DNA of 64,000 nucleotides from Mayamaea pseudoterrestris (GCA_027923505.1 BROI01000002.1:1364001-1428000); one strand, 5' to 3'. Positions 18,553 to 29,738 are shown, counted from the stretch's first letter. Numbers and translations: made by a program. The notes: generated by a model not told the origin, from the sequence alone.

Positions 18553-20472
18553 ATGGCCTCACGGAAAGGGTTCACGCGCTTGCGTCGCGGCCGCGGAGGT
18601 GCAAAGTGCAACAAAGGAATTCGACCTGCAGCCGAAGCATTTGCAACAGCGTTTGATACAGATACTATCATGCCTCATGAAGCTTCTACCATGACAATGA
18701 GTCTTGGTTCGCCGCATGAGTCGTCCCCTTGTCCAGAGTACCATTTTCAAGCTGCATTGGCTGATCCTCCTGCGACCCCTCGTTTGAGCAACATGTCAAG
18801 CTGCAGCAAGGATCAAGGCTTTGATTCAATCGAAAGAGAGGAGTCCATCACGGAGGACCTTTCAGCAAGCTCTGCCTCAAGCACGGTCCCTGTAGATGAA
18901 GGCGAATTGTACGGCTTGCGACTAGCAAACTTGCAGGAGGAGGAGGAAGACGAGCTCGGCCACGATGAAACATCCACCTTGGACAACACAGTCGATGAGG
19001 AGGACGCCAAGCAGATTCAAACCTTTGACGTAGAGCTTGCGCAAGCAAACGGAGTCAAGGGGACTGCCGAAGCAGTATTGAACGCTGAGGAAGGAAGCAT
19101 TCTGGAGGATGAATTTACGCAAGTTGTCTCGTTTGATTTGGACGACTTTCCGGGCGGCGGAGGCGAGCTGGAAAGGAGCTTTGCCTCTTTGCCGGCGCAT
19201 GACAAGGAGACCAAGCAAGCTCCAAGCGATACAGGCGCATCTCTGGATGCGCTAGCGCAGGATTTTGCAGATGGCATGCCTCCTGCGGCGGACGAAAACA
19301 AGAAACCGCAACTTGACAACGAATCCAAGCAGCATCAGCTGCAAATGGAGACTCGTGACTCGACTAATGCGCAAGCTCTCGTTGAGAAAGGAAAGCGTAC
19401 CCTTTCCGCCAATATAGACCACGAAGTTATTGAGAAGGAATTAGAAGTAGACAGTCTTCATCGATCGCTGCCGTCACTTTCGTTCGACTCAAGTGAACGA
19501 TCCGTTACTGTTACACCAATTGCGACCAACCGAAAGACTATAAGCGCAACTGGCCTTCTCGCCAAATCATCTGGACAAACATTGCTTGATGACAGTCTGC
19601 TTGGTGAACGAGGAGCAGCCGAATACTGGCGCGACTTGGACAGCAAATGCGAGTCGGCGCCGCCACTACCAATCCGAGACTATGGATCGTCTCCCTCGCG
19701 CCGAGCCGCCGATCGAAAGCACTTGTTTGCGAAGCAAACTCGATATGCGACTGTCACAAACATTCCTTCCGATGTTGTACGCTTGACACATGATCAAAAG
19801 GAAGCTGTGAATGCCGAGCTGACTGCGTTGAAGCGTCGCGAAAGCAGCAGCAAACTTGTCGCACTGCAGCTCGACGAAGATTCAAGTCGATCCGAAGCAG
19901 CTCCTTGTCTCTTGACGCCTCAGGAATTGCAGAACAACAAGGTGAACGGAAAGGCTCGGGCAATGGGAAAGGAGACTCGATATGCGACCGTGTCTAGCGT
20001 TCCATCAGATGATATAGTTCGTGTCACTCGGCATGAGTATTCAACGAATGCAAGCGTAAATGGTTATATGAATGATTCCAGCGGCATTGCTGGTAGCAAG
20101 GTGTCGTGCGATGAAAACATTCGCCTTTCTGGTGCGAACCACCCTGCCAGTGATCCAGTCCAGGCTCCGGCATCATCTCCTTGGGGCTTTGTGACAAAGG
20201 CGCTGGCATCAATCACGTCTAGTCGCGACGCTCCTGGTGACGCAAGCAACGATGCCATTCCATCGTCGCCAAACACGGAAAGCAAGCGTGCCAACGATGC
20301 AGCAACGTCGGACGACAGCTCCAAGCGTAGCAACTATGCATTGTATGCTCGCTGGAGCCGTTCCAAGGGAATGCTTACTGGGACAGCCATTGTGGCAGGT
20401 GGCGCAATCTGTTCCGTTCTTCTCGTTGCAACGATGCAACGACGATCCATTGCTGCGCCTATGCGTTCGTAA
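18553..20472 (+). CDS. Acidic tail-anchored protein with duplicated TRYATV motif
   Basis: A single exon of 639 residues. The start region is basic (MASRKGFTRLRRGRGG); the next 350 residues are acidic, Ser-rich and without obvious fold. Two related segments stand out: KQTRYATVTNIPSDVVRLTH (residues about 395-415) and KETRYATVSSVPSDDIVRVT (about 474-494). They share K-[QE]-TRYATV-[ST]-x-[IV]-PSD. Near the C-terminus, GMLTGTAIVAGGAICSVLLV is the only membrane segment, followed by a short basic tail. That layout is of a tail-anchored protein with a cytosolic body. I do not recognise the family; the repeated motif may be a docking or phosphorylation site. Confidence 0.7.
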   Translation: MASRKGFTRLRRGRGGAKCNKGIRPAAEAFATAFDTDTIMPHEASTMTMSLGSPHESSPCPEYHFQAALADPPATPRLSNMSSCSKDQGFDSIEREESITEDLSASSASSTVPVDEGELYGLRLANLQEEEEDELGHDETSTLDNTVDEEDAKQIQTFDVELAQANGVKGTAEAVLNAEEGSILEDEFTQVVSFDLDDFPGGGGELERSFASLPAHDKETKQAPSDTGASLDALAQDFADGMPPAADENKKPQLDNESKQHQLQMETRDSTNAQALVEKGKRTLSANIDHEVIEKELEVDSLHRSLPSLSFDSSERSVTVTPIATNRKTISATGLLAKSSGQTLLDDSLLGERGAAEYWRDLDSKCESAPPLPIRDYGSSPSRRAADRKHLFAKQTRYATVTNIPSDVVRLTHDQKEAVNAELTALKRRESSSKLVALQLDEDSSRSEAAPCLLTPQELQNNKVNGKARAMGKETRYATVSSVPSDDIVRVTRHEYSTNASVNGYMNDSSGIAGSKVSCDENIRLSGANHPASDPVQAPASSPWGFVTKALASITSSRDAPGDASNDAIPSSPNTESKRANDAATSDDSSKRSNYALYARWSRSKGMLTGTAIVAGGAICSVLLVATMQRRSIAAPMRS

Positions 20473-20582
20473 AGTTTTGCGAGCTTCTGCTCTATGTGTC
20501 CAGCGTCAGCCATTCAACTACAAATAACCTTGTGACATGTATAATTTAATTCCTTACATATATTTTAAATCCGCACAACTTT

Positions 20583-21266
20583 TTAGTGTTTCAACTGCGC
20601 CTCTTCCATAAAGTGCAGTGTCAAGGTAAACTTCTTCTGCTCATCGTCCCAGTACGTTACAAACTTTTCTACATCTTTGTCAATGGGAGCGTTAGGGATC
20701 TTGAACGCCACCGTTTCGTAAGGATCTGCCGCAAACAGCAAGTACTGATAATCCTTGTTCGCCATTTCAACCTTTTGTTCAAATGCCGACATGAATCGAT
20801 GCCGAGGCTGCAAATCAGAGGCAATATCCGGATAGCTCAGTTCAAACGACAAGCACCGCTGGTTCGTTTCAGGATGCCGCGACTTGTATACTTGATAAGC
20901 AGGTCGGCCAATCTTGATGCGCTTTGGTTTATGTTGATCAACGGCGCTTTGCGCATCCATGGCTACGACTCCATTCTCTCGTTCCGCCTTGAGCTTGTCC
21001 AAATGCGCCCGCCGCGCCAAACCTTGCTGATGCTTTTTTCCTTGCGTATGCGCCAAGTAATTGGATTCATCCCGATGCAGCGTCAAGCATAATCGACACT
21101 CGTAGCTTCCCAAGTGGTTTCGCACCAAGTATGGATCCTTGGCCAAGTCGATGGATTCCAAGGCTAGCTTTTTGAGCCGCTCCTTGCGCTCGCGCTCGGC
21201 GTTTTGCGAGGAGCTCACGCCGCCGCCACCAAACTTGGAGCCGACGCGGTTCTGACGATCTGTCAT
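20583..21266 (-). CDS. SF3A2: Splicing factor 3A subunit 2 (SF3A2/Prp11)
   Basis: A single exon, 227 residues. The N-terminus MTDRQNRVGSKFGGGGVSSS is nearly invariant in SF3A2. The matrin-type C2H2 zinc finger reads YECRLCLTLHRDESNYLAHT followed by QGKKHQ. The C-terminal core (RPAYQVYKSRHP, LSFELSYPDIA, NKDYQYLLFAADPYETVAFK) also fits. The protein belongs to the SF3a complex of the U2 snRNP and is needed for prespliceosome assembly in the nucleus. It lacks the long proline-rich tail of the animal protein, as in yeast Prp11 and most protists. Confidence 0.95.
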   Translation of the reverse strand: MTDRQNRVGSKFGGGGVSSSQNAERERKERLKKLALESIDLAKDPYLVRNHLGSYECRLCLTLHRDESNYLAHTQGKKHQQGLARRAHLDKLKAERENGVVAMDAQSAVDQHKPKRIKIGRPAYQVYKSRHPETNQRCLSFELSYPDIASDLQPRHRFMSAFEQKVEMANKDYQYLLFAADPYETVAFKIPNAPIDKDVEKFVTYWDDEQKKFTLTLHFMEEAQLKH

Positions 21267-21531
21267 TGTTTATTGCAATGAGTCTAAATCTATACGATAA
21301 GGAGACAAGTACTGTACGTTTGCAAGTGACGATAAACGCATGTGTCGCGAGAATCGTCGTCGAAATGGATGTCGTACCGGTTATATCATGGGTCATGAGC
21401 TGGCGGCACCTGCCAATCGTTGCGACGGTTTCGAAGACGAGCTGCATATTCTTTGAAAGGAAAGAGGTTCTGGCATCGCAACGTCAATTTTAAAGCACAA
21501 GCAAATAGCACTACACATTTACACAACAACC

Positions 21532-22371
21532 ATGTCTACGAACGACAGCACTAACAAAAAGGACTACTCCAGTCTCCCCCTCGTCCCCGAGCACGTCCTC
21601 AAGCGCAAGCACGACTTGGACGACTTGGCTCGCAAGCGCGCGGCCCAACCAAAGCTCAAGCGCGAGAAGCGAGTCATTGGCGACAAGCGCGCCATTTACA
21701 TTCGCAAGCCGGAAAGCATTTTGACGCAAGCCAAGAACAAGAAGCACCATGCGGCGCGGTTTCGTCGCGTCAAAAGTAAGGGAATGCAAAAGCGAGCGTC
21801 CAACAAGCAAGAGTTTGAGACGAAGCAAGTGCAAGTGGATGGTGAAGCCAAGACTGTCACCTTTCAGAAGAACTCGGTGGGTGCCAAACTAGTCTTTTGC
21901 ATTCGCATTCGTAGCCCAACGTCCATGCCGGAGGAAGTGAAAAAGGTCTTGTCGAAGCTTCGTCTGCGAGCCATTCACCAAGGAGTCTTTTTGCGTTACG
22001 ACGATGGCACGAGGAAAATGCTGCACTTGGTGGAACCCTGGGTGGTGTATGGACCGGCTCCAGCGGCTGTCATTACCGACTTGATCGAGCGCCGCGGTCA
22101 TGGACGCATCAACAAGGAGCGCGTGCCATTGTCGGACAATATTCTCATTGAGGAAGCACTTGGCAAGTACAATATTGTTTGTAAGGAAGACTTGATTCAT
22201 GAGATTGTCAATGTTGGTAAACACTTTCACCAAGCGAGTCAGTTTCTATGGCCATTTTCCTTGTCGGACTCAAAGACACGGTTTGAGCGAGGGACGCTCA
22301 AGCTAACGGACGGCAAGGATTACGGAGATCGAGGCGAGGCCATTGTCGAGTACATTAGCGATGTATTGTAA
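21532..22371 (+). CDS. RPL7: 60S ribosomal protein uL30 (RPL7)
   Basis: A single exon, 279 residues, slightly longer than the usual 240-250. The N-terminal extension is highly basic. The uL30 core is clear: KLVFCIRIRSPTSMPEEVKK, then LRLRAIHQGVFLRYDDGTRK, then LVEPWVVYGPAPAAVITDLI and ERRGHGRINKERVPLSDN. It ends with the eukaryote-specific GKYNIVCKEDLIHEIVNVGK and FLWPFSLSD. The protein is a component of the cytosolic large ribosomal subunit. It is transcribed divergently from SF3A2 with a 265-base spacer. Confidence 0.96.
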   Translation: MSTNDSTNKKDYSSLPLVPEHVLKRKHDLDDLARKRAAQPKLKREKRVIGDKRAIYIRKPESILTQAKNKKHHAARFRRVKSKGMQKRASNKQEFETKQVQVDGEAKTVTFQKNSVGAKLVFCIRIRSPTSMPEEVKKVLSKLRLRAIHQGVFLRYDDGTRKMLHLVEPWVVYGPAPAAVITDLIERRGHGRINKERVPLSDNILIEEALGKYNIVCKEDLIHEIVNVGKHFHQASQFLWPFSLSDSKTRFERGTLKLTDGKDYGDRGEAIVEYISDVL

Positions 22372-22600
22372 GCTTTATCTTTATTTCATTTCTATTACTG
22401 GTGTTATTTTGCTTGGTAGGTTTCGATGTTGCCACAACAAAGTACAAGTAGTAGTAGTGCTGGTGCGTGTACAAAAATGGGTCGTAGCGGTACTCATGTT
22501 CTACCGCGACCGCAACGCGTGACGCCTTGTCGACCATGGCCTTCACCGCACCTTTCGAATCGGCATGCTATACAAGACGACCATATTCAAGTCTAGGAAA

Positions 22601-23461
22601 ATGATTCAATTGATAATATCATCATGGCGACTTCTAAGTCTGGCAGTACTATTGCTCAATAGCGCTTGTCCACTGACTAGCGCCTTTGTTGTTGCATCAT
22701 CTTCTTCGCAACATCATCAACAACCCTTCATCACTGCGCCTACTACTAAAACAACAACACTAAACATGTTCACCGGCATTGTCGAAGAAATGGGAACAGT
22801 AATAGATATAAAGCATGTTTCTGACATGCCGCTATGGGACGGATCGGTCGGATCCGGAACCGAACTAGTCGTGCAAGCCAAGACGGTGCTGCAGGATGCT
22901 TACTTGGGTTGCTCCATTTGCGTCTCGGGCGTTTGCTTGACCGTGACCGACTTTGACGAAACATCATTTAGAGTTGGACTAGCGCCCGAAACCTTGCGGC
23001 GAACCTACTTTGACGCTTTGCAACCTGGCGTCAAGGTGAACTTGGAGCGAGCCAGTGAGATTGGTGGACGCAACTCGGGACACTTTGTGCAAGGTCACGT
23101 GGATGGCACTGGCACAATCATTGACAAGTGGAAGGATGAAGATAGTTTGTTCGTCAAGGTCAAGGTGTCGCCTGACCTCATCAAGTACATTGTTCCAAAG
23201 GGTTTCATTGCCATTGATGGAACGAGTCTGACAGTCGTTGACGTGAACCTGGAGGAAGGCTGGTTTACGTTCATGCTTGTCGCATATACGCAGCAACACA
23301 TCATTATTCCGTCCAAAAACGTGGGAGAGCGACTGAACCTAGAGGTGGATGTGCTCGGAAAGTACTCGGAGAGCGCCTTGTCCGCGCTACTTCCACGACT
23401 AGAAGCGCTCGAGGCCAAGGTTGAGTCGCTGGAGAAACAGCTTGCGACTCGTCAAGATTAG
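22601..23461 (+). CDS. RIBE: Riboflavin synthase, plastid-targeted
   Basis: The start at ATG 22601 gives a 286-residue precursor with a signal peptide (MIQLIISSWRLLSLAVLLLN) ending in a TSAFV motif, the diatom plastid signature. An ATG 12 codons upstream is also in frame. The mature enzyme begins MFTGIVEEMGTVIDI. It shows the two lumazine-binding repeats: first GCSICVSGVCLTVTDFD with VGLAPETLRRT, second GRNSGHFVQGHVDGTGTI with AIDGTSLTVVDVN and FMLVAYTQQHIII. It converts two lumazine molecules to riboflavin plus the pyrimidine precursor, the last step of vitamin B2 synthesis. The C-terminal 30 residues are an added coiled coil. Confidence 0.95.
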   Translation: MIQLIISSWRLLSLAVLLLNSACPLTSAFVVASSSSQHHQQPFITAPTTKTTTLNMFTGIVEEMGTVIDIKHVSDMPLWDGSVGSGTELVVQAKTVLQDAYLGCSICVSGVCLTVTDFDETSFRVGLAPETLRRTYFDALQPGVKVNLERASEIGGRNSGHFVQGHVDGTGTIIDKWKDEDSLFVKVKVSPDLIKYIVPKGFIAIDGTSLTVVDVNLEEGWFTFMLVAYTQQHIIIPSKNVGERLNLEVDVLGKYSESALSALLPRLEALEAKVESLEKQLATRQD

Positions 23462-23843
23462 AACGAGCAGCCGTGAGGCGAGGTGATAACAGCCTACCAT
23501 AGCTAGATTTACATACAATGTTTACTGCGTCCATACAGAGCAATAAATTTCTGGCAGGGTCATGTCCAGTCGACAGCGACTGGGCGGAGTCATGGTCCGT
23601 CAATACTTACAAGCTAGAATCATAGAATAACCAGTCTGCTCCAATTGACTGGTTGGGACCGTTTCTTTGGAGACTGCAGTGCAACAAAAGCTCTCCCAGC
23701 TGTCGTGATAAAGTCAGTCGTAACGGTACTGATACGACATCGACCGCGGCCATCATCCGCGTCCATCACATCGCCACCTCCTTGACCAAGCACTTTGGAA
23801 GTTCAGCTGCACTCTAACCTGACAATCACTAAAGCATCACAGC
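23462..23843. other. Intergenic region
   Basis: About 380 bases between two plus-strand genes. No conserved frame or strong motif is seen. It includes the riboflavin synthase 3' end (an AATAAAT near 23542) and the LYR gene promoter. Confidence 0.35.
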
Positions 23844-24272
23844 ATGCCTCCAAAACTGTGGCTACCACCCGGAACTAATGTAGCAAAAACGGCGTCGACA
23901 GTGGCGGCAAAAGTGACGAGGAAACCGCCGACGACGTCCACTGCTAATGCAACAACCAAACATTCGCAACATCTTCCTCCTCGCGTCACACATTCCGAAG
24001 CCCTCTCCTTGTATCGCGAAATACTCCGCACCGCAAAACACTTTCACTGGAAGGATCAAGTCACTGGCAAGCCATACAATCAAATGCTCAAAAACCAAGC
24101 CCGAAGAGAATTTTGCGAGGCGCGAAACGAAGCAGACCCCCTTATCATTGCGCGTCTCTTGGTGACGGGCCGGGACTGCGTGCAGCAAGTGCAAAACAAG
24201 TTTAATGCGGCAACGCAAGCGGCTTGGAAGAGGATTGAAACGGATAATGTAGACTCGAATAGAAGGAGGTGA
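23844..24272 (+). CDS. LYR-motif (Complex1_LYR) protein
   Basis: A single exon, 142 residues. A Pro/Thr/Lys-rich N-terminus without acidic residues resembles a mitochondrial presequence. The LYR signature is SEALSLYREILRTAKHFHW, and the second conserved block is ARREFCEARNEADP followed by IIARLLVTGRDCV. LYR proteins bind the mitochondrial acyl carrier protein and assist respiratory-complex assembly or Fe-S cluster transfer. The exact subfamily is not certain. Confidence 0.85.
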   Translation: MPPKLWLPPGTNVAKTASTVAAKVTRKPPTTSTANATTKHSQHLPPRVTHSEALSLYREILRTAKHFHWKDQVTGKPYNQMLKNQARREFCEARNEADPLIIARLLVTGRDCVQQVQNKFNAATQAAWKRIETDNVDSNRRR

Positions 24273-24780
24273 ATGAATGGATGGATGGATTGGAGTGGAT
24301 GGATGTGACGCGACAATTACTACCGGTAGTCACCCATGGCACTTACGGATCTACCTACTGGTACATGTACTGGCTTGGCTTACGATTTTTACCAAGCGAG
24401 AATGCTTGCTAGTAATTCGCCAGTCCGTTACGGCAGCACGCCAGATGAATGACCGCGAGCAGAAGGGTAGCCATGTTGCGTTGCTTCTTCTAGTTCAGAA
24501 CGCAGAAAAGGCGGTCGCGATTTCGGCACATGACGCATGAGTTTTCGTCTACATCAAGCTCCATGGTTATCTCGCTACGTAATCGATCTATATGTGACGC
24601 TAAAGAAAGCTTGTTCATCCGTTTTCTCGCCTTGAAAAAAGGTGCGGAAGCACTATTGATACCGACTTTGATTGCACGACGATATTATTTGTTGTGGTAG
24701 GATACATCCGAACATGCTTCACGACATTAATAGTCGCTGCCGCTGCGATGTATTGCACCGAGCGACCGGGGTCTGACCTG
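24273..24780. other. Intergenic region
   Basis: About 500 bases with one TACCGGTA palindrome at 24321-24328 and no supported gene. It leads into the minisatellite block. Confidence 0.35.
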
Positions 24781-26345
24781 ACTGCGTGGCACTTCTATAT
24801 GCAGTACCGGAATGGTGGCAAGCTTGGTACATCAGAATTCCATTTGGTATGTGAGTCACTGGGCTTTGCGCATGGATCACTTCACGGCACACTTGATGAC
24901 AAGCCGCTGGGTTGAGTGTCTGGAGACAAAGTGGGAGCCACAGAGGGTGACAAGCTTGGTGCTGCACATTCCATTTGGTTCTTCACGGCACACTTGATGA
25001 CAAGCCGCTGAGTTGAGTGTCTGGAGACAAAGTGGGAGCCACAGAGGGTGACAAGCTTGGTGCTGCACTGGGAATTCCATTTGGTTGGCTGGGCTTGCTG
25101 ATACTTCCGGCCACTGCCCTTAGTGTCTGGAGACAAAGTGGGAGCCACAGAGGGTGACAAGCTTGGTGCTGCACTGGGAATTCCATTTGGTATGTGAGTC
25201 ACTGGGCTTTGCACTTGGATCACTTCACGGCACACTTGATGACAAGCCGCTGAGTTGAGTGTCTGGAGACAAAGTGGGAGCCACAGAGGGTGACAAGCTT
25301 GGTGCTGCACTGGGAAGAAGACTGGGTCCTGTGCTAGGTGACTCACATGGCTTGGCACTTGGGTCACTTGATGGCAAGCTGCTTGGGTGAATGCTGGGAC
25401 ACACATTGGGAGCCACAGAGGGTGATAAGCTTGGTGTGGCACTTCTATATGCAGTACCGGAATGGTGGCAAGCTTGGTACCGGTACATCAGAACTCCATT
25501 TGGTATGTGAGTCACTGGGCTTGGCGCTTGGATCACTTCACGGCACACTTGATGACAAGCCGCTGGGTTGAGTGTCTGGAGACAAAGTTGGAGCTACAGA
25601 GGGTGACAAGCTTGATGCTGCATTTAGAAAGGAGACTGGGTCCTGCACTAAGTGAGTCACACACTGGGCTTGGCACTTGGATCACTTGATGGCACATTAT
25701 TTGATGGCAAGCTGCTTGAAAAGTGCTGGGAGACACACTGGGAGCCACAGAGGGTGACAAGCTTGGTGCTGCACCTGGGAAGAAGACTGGGTCCTGTGCT
25801 AGGTGACTCACATGGCTTGGCACTTGGGTCACTTGATGGCAAGCTGCTTGGGTGAATGCTGGGACACACACTGGGAGCCACAGAGGGTGACAAGCTTGGT
25901 GCTGCACTGGGAAGAAGACTGGGTCCTGCGCTAGGTGACTCACATGGCTTCGCGCTTGGGTCACTTGATGGACACACTTGATGGCAAGCTGCTTTGATGA
26001 GTGTCTGGAGACAAAGTCGGAGCTATGGAGGGTGACAAGCTTGGTGCTGCACTGGGAGGAAGCCTGGGTCTAGTGGTAGGTGAAGCACTGGGCTACGTAG
26101 GTGCTTGGGTCACTTGATGGCACACTATATGGCACACTTGAAGGCAAGCTGCTTGGGTGAGTGCTGGGAGACACACTCGGAGCCATGGAGGGAGATAAGC
26201 TTGGTGCTGCACTGGGATCTGGGCTTGGCGCATGGATTACTTGATGGATTACTCGATAGCACACCTGATGGCAAGCAACATGGTTGACTGTGAGTGCTGG
26301 GAGACAGGCCGGGAGCCTCAGAGGATGACAAGCTTGGTGACAAGA
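24781..26345 (-). pseudogene. PSxxPS minisatellite, decayed coding repeat
   Basis: A tandem array with units of about 100-140 bases built around a GTGTCTGGAGACAAAGTGGG-like core and its neighbours. Read on the minus strand, each unit encodes proline-serine repeats such as SAAPSLSPSVAPTLSP, KPCESPSAGPSLLPSAAPSL and PSIHPSSLPSSDPSAKP. This is the same PSxxPS type as the secreted protein at 6909. No single frame spans the block: the PS frame runs for 60-100 codons, then moves to another frame. A segment of roughly 100 bases at 24786-24890 recurs nearly unchanged at 25438-25545. It looks like a repeat-rich cell-wall gene that has decayed, though an intron-bearing gene cannot be excluded. No signal peptide was found upstream. 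Confidence 0.6.
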
Positions 26346-27312
26346 AGTTGTCCTATACTTGATGCAATATGAAGGTGGCCACAACTTAAGAGGCATGCCC
26401 CTTGAGCTAGTGTTTCTTGTGCTTACAAGGCTGCTTGTTTGTGCTTATTCACAATAATGCTTAAACAGCCTGCATGTCCATGCCCAGTGAATGTGTAGCA
26501 CTGACCATGCTGTGCCTGGAGGCTCGTGTGGGTCGGTTCGTGCGCAAGTAGCGCTAAGACACAGATTTGCCACGACCGTTATAAAGCGTTACACGTCTGG
26601 AATAAACGGAAAGCCGCACGAGTGATTTCTACAGCGTGAGTACTGAAAACGTGTTCCGCGCGCCGGCAATTTCGATTTGCCACAGGGGGAAGGGACCGTT
26701 CTGACTCTGGATGAGTCAGACCGAATATGACGTCATGCCATTGGCGCATGCAATGACCCTCATAATGACCGTGCTAGCTAACCCGAACACATTGCTTGTT
26801 TGGAGTATGCTCTTATAGTGCCATTGATTACCACTCAACATCTGCAATCTCTAACCTCTCCTTTTGTTCAATATAGACAAGAGCAAGAGGCGTTGGCATC
26901 AACCCATCAAATAGTTGCTTTGAGGGCCAGTGTCAATTTACGGTGTCTACTGTTACGCTGTATTTGTGCGCGCGGAGCGCGCAAAAGTCTTTGTAAAGCC
27001 ATTGATCCTACCACCTCCCCGCCCCGCGAATGTGTTTCATTTTATTTTAGCAAGTCTTTGGAACGGTAGCATAGTCTGTGCTGTATTCGTGCCGTGGACA
27101 GCTGCGAGTTGCAAGCAAAAGAAGCATCCTTAGCAAGCGTGTCGCACCGGCGATGTGAACGACACGACTCGACGCGCGTCCGTTTCTCGGACAACTCGTG
27201 CCATGTGCCATCAACTTAACAGCCCCACAATCCATCGCACCTCTTCAACATGGACCATTGGACGCATGGTCTCTGCAAAGAAATGCTAAAGTAATAGCTT
27301 ACTGTAGCTATC
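26346..27312. other. Gene-poor region upstream of the kinase
   Basis: Nearly 1 kb without a supported gene. TGAGTCA at 26712-26718 and the palindrome TGACGTCA at 26728-26735 lie close together, as in the promoter at 12.3 kb. An 89-codon open frame at 26800 has no features and is not called. Confidence 0.4.
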
Positions 27313-29738
27313 ATGAAGGAGCAAGGCAAGTCGCCGAGCAAGTTGCTCATGAATGCCAACACACTGCGTCGCACGCTTCGCACCGTCCACTGCCTCCAAC
27401 GAGAACGAGGTCCTTCCTGCGCACCATCTGAGAATCACGATTTCCTCATCAAATCTCGCCTGGACACCGACCATGCTATAAGCGACTGCCACGATTTGCG
27501 TCTCGGTGACGCTCCCATTCGTTTGGTGTTGGAACGAATTCGAGGAATGATTGACGAGAATCGCATTTCGCGGCATCGCACCTTGAGCTGCTTCACGACG
27601 CTGATATCGGCAGTCTTGCACGAGCACATTTTGAGTTTCACTTCCAAAGCCATTGCGGCTGCGGCGCAGGATGAAACGCCAGTGCCAAAGACGAGTCATA
27701 TGAATCGCATCAAGTCGCATCAGAATTTTACAAGCATTGGGTCGGATGACATGGGCAGTCGTCAACGCATTGGCCGACGACCACGGTCGCAGTCCATTGG
27801 CCCAGTTTCGGATTTTGCCATGGAAATGGCGTTGGAGAATGTGCAGTACGCGCCAATTGATTCGTTTCAGCGAGTCAAGGAGATCATGCATGACAACGCG
27901 GCGGCGCAAGCGCCCATCGAATCTTACGAACGACTCGTCGACCTCAACGACCATGCTCCAGGAGTACCAATTCACGCGGCGTCACACGACGACGTGAGCC
28001 TATCACGACTATCTAGTCTTTCGCAACTACTGAGTGTATTTGTCTGCATCAAGGAAAGCACCGGCAAGGAGCGCGCATCACTCTACTCCATGCTGGCGTC
28101 GGACCATGACGACGCCGTCGTTGTGGATGCCGACTTTTTGCTGGGCGACGTGGTCATGGAGATTGAGAATCAGCGGCGACAGCTGGAGCAGTTGCAGCAT
28201 ATTCGAAACCATCCGCTGCAAAACTTGGTGCAGGAACTGGTGATAATGTCTAAAGACATGCAGCAGGTGCAGGATTTGCTGTCGAGTGGCTGCCTGCTGG
28301 AGAGTATCAAGGAGTATTACTCGGCGACGCAACTGTGGGATCTTTTGACTGTGTACATGGACAAACTACATAGCTTGGAACTATTGATTGTTGAAGAAAT
28401 GGAACTGGCACTTCCTATACCAATAGCGAGCGCTTCTTGTCAGGATGTCGCTCTGGAAGCGACCATTCTCTCGGAGGCCTTTGGCTTTGCGTCCTCCGCC
28501 GAGCTGGAGAATGCGATTGAGAACATGTCGCCGGATGAAGTCAAAACACGGCTACTGCGTGCATTAAAGGTTCAAACGCAGTCCATTGCTATTGTCGAGG
28601 AGAAAAGGGAAGACGAAGTGGCGAGCAAGGGTATGGATGAGCTCATGAACGATCTTTACGGCAATATTCCAGCAATGAAAGAGTGGGAAATTGGCGTCTA
28701 CGAACTAAAGTTTTTGAAACGAATTGGTCAGGGTGCCGCAGGAACGACGTACTTGGCCGACTGGTCGGGAGAAAATGTTGCTGTCAAGGTAGCTAGCATT
28801 ACAGAGTTTGGTCTCGATGGCTGGCGTACAGAAGTCCAGGCTCTGCAAAAGCTGCATCATCCGAACATTATTCGACTTCTTGGCTCTGTTTACCATCAAC
28901 ATCCACTGACGTTTTGTTTGGTTTTGGAGTATTGCGACGCCGGTGACCTTGCGTCGGCCATGGAAAAGACTGTGCCACCCAACTTTTTCTTTCATGTGGC
29001 GACAAGTATAACCAAAGGGCTGGTATATCTTCATCATCGCGGCGTGATACACCGGGATATCAAGCCTCATAACATATTGCTACACGGCGACTTGGCCTCG
29101 GGGCATTACCAAGTGAAGGTTACAGATTTTGGCGTTGCTGCTGACCTGCACAACTTGGACGACAGGTCACCCGAAACTGGGACCTATCGCTTCATGAGTC
29201 CGGTAAGTAAAGAGAGGAATTGTTTTGCTGATTGTCGGAAAAGTCTCTCAGCTTTGTTAACCTTTGGTTACGTTCGCTGCGACAGGAGGTCATTCGCCAC
29301 GAGCCTTACACTGAAACATCGGACGTCTATTCCTTTGGTATAATCATGTGGCAGCTTTTGACCCGCGAAGAGCCTTTTGCAAATCTGGGTCAGATTGAGG
29401 CTGCCGCTGTGGTTGCCATGGAGTTTGCCCGACCCATATTTCCAACCGATACTCCTCCGCTTGTCAAGAACCTGATTGAACGTTGCTGGGTTGAAGACCC
29501 CGCTAATCGGCCGTCCTTTTCTGAAATTTTGTTGGAGCTAAACTCACTCAAGTTTGACCTTTCCGAAGAGGAGCAAAAATGGTTGGACGCCCCGCTTGGT
29601 CACTCCGTCTACAAACCAAGGATGAAACAATCGAACCAAGAGTTAGCGGCACCTCCAGCAGCCAATGTCGACCTCAACCTGGACATCAAGAAGAAGAAAA
29701 AGTTTGGACTTTTTGCAAGAAAGTCAAGTCATTTTTGA
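27313..29738 (+). CDS. TKL/MLK-type protein kinase
   Basis: Exons 27313-29202 and 29286-29738, phase-0 intron of 83 bases inside the activation segment, 780 residues. The first 450 residues have no recognised domain; helices and a coiled coil around LLGDVVMEIENQRRQLEQL are likely. The kinase domain begins near residue 465: IGQGAAGTTYLADW (glycine loop), VAVKV (Lys), RTEVQALQKLHHPNIIRLLG, VIHRDIKPHNILL (catalytic loop), VTDFGVAA (DFG). After splicing it reads TGTYRFMSP-EVIRHEPYTE, then SDVYSFGIIMWQLLTREEPF. All catalytic residues are present. Sequence style is Raf/MLK-like (TKL). The tail ends in a basic KKKKKFGLFARK stretch. It is likely a cytosolic signalling kinase with unknown input. Its last 258 bases are duplicated at 31936. 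Confidence 0.92.

Noticed and set aside
26800-27069. 89-codon frame upstream of the kinase
   Set aside because: No ATG start supported, no recognisable motif, and composition like noncoding DNA.
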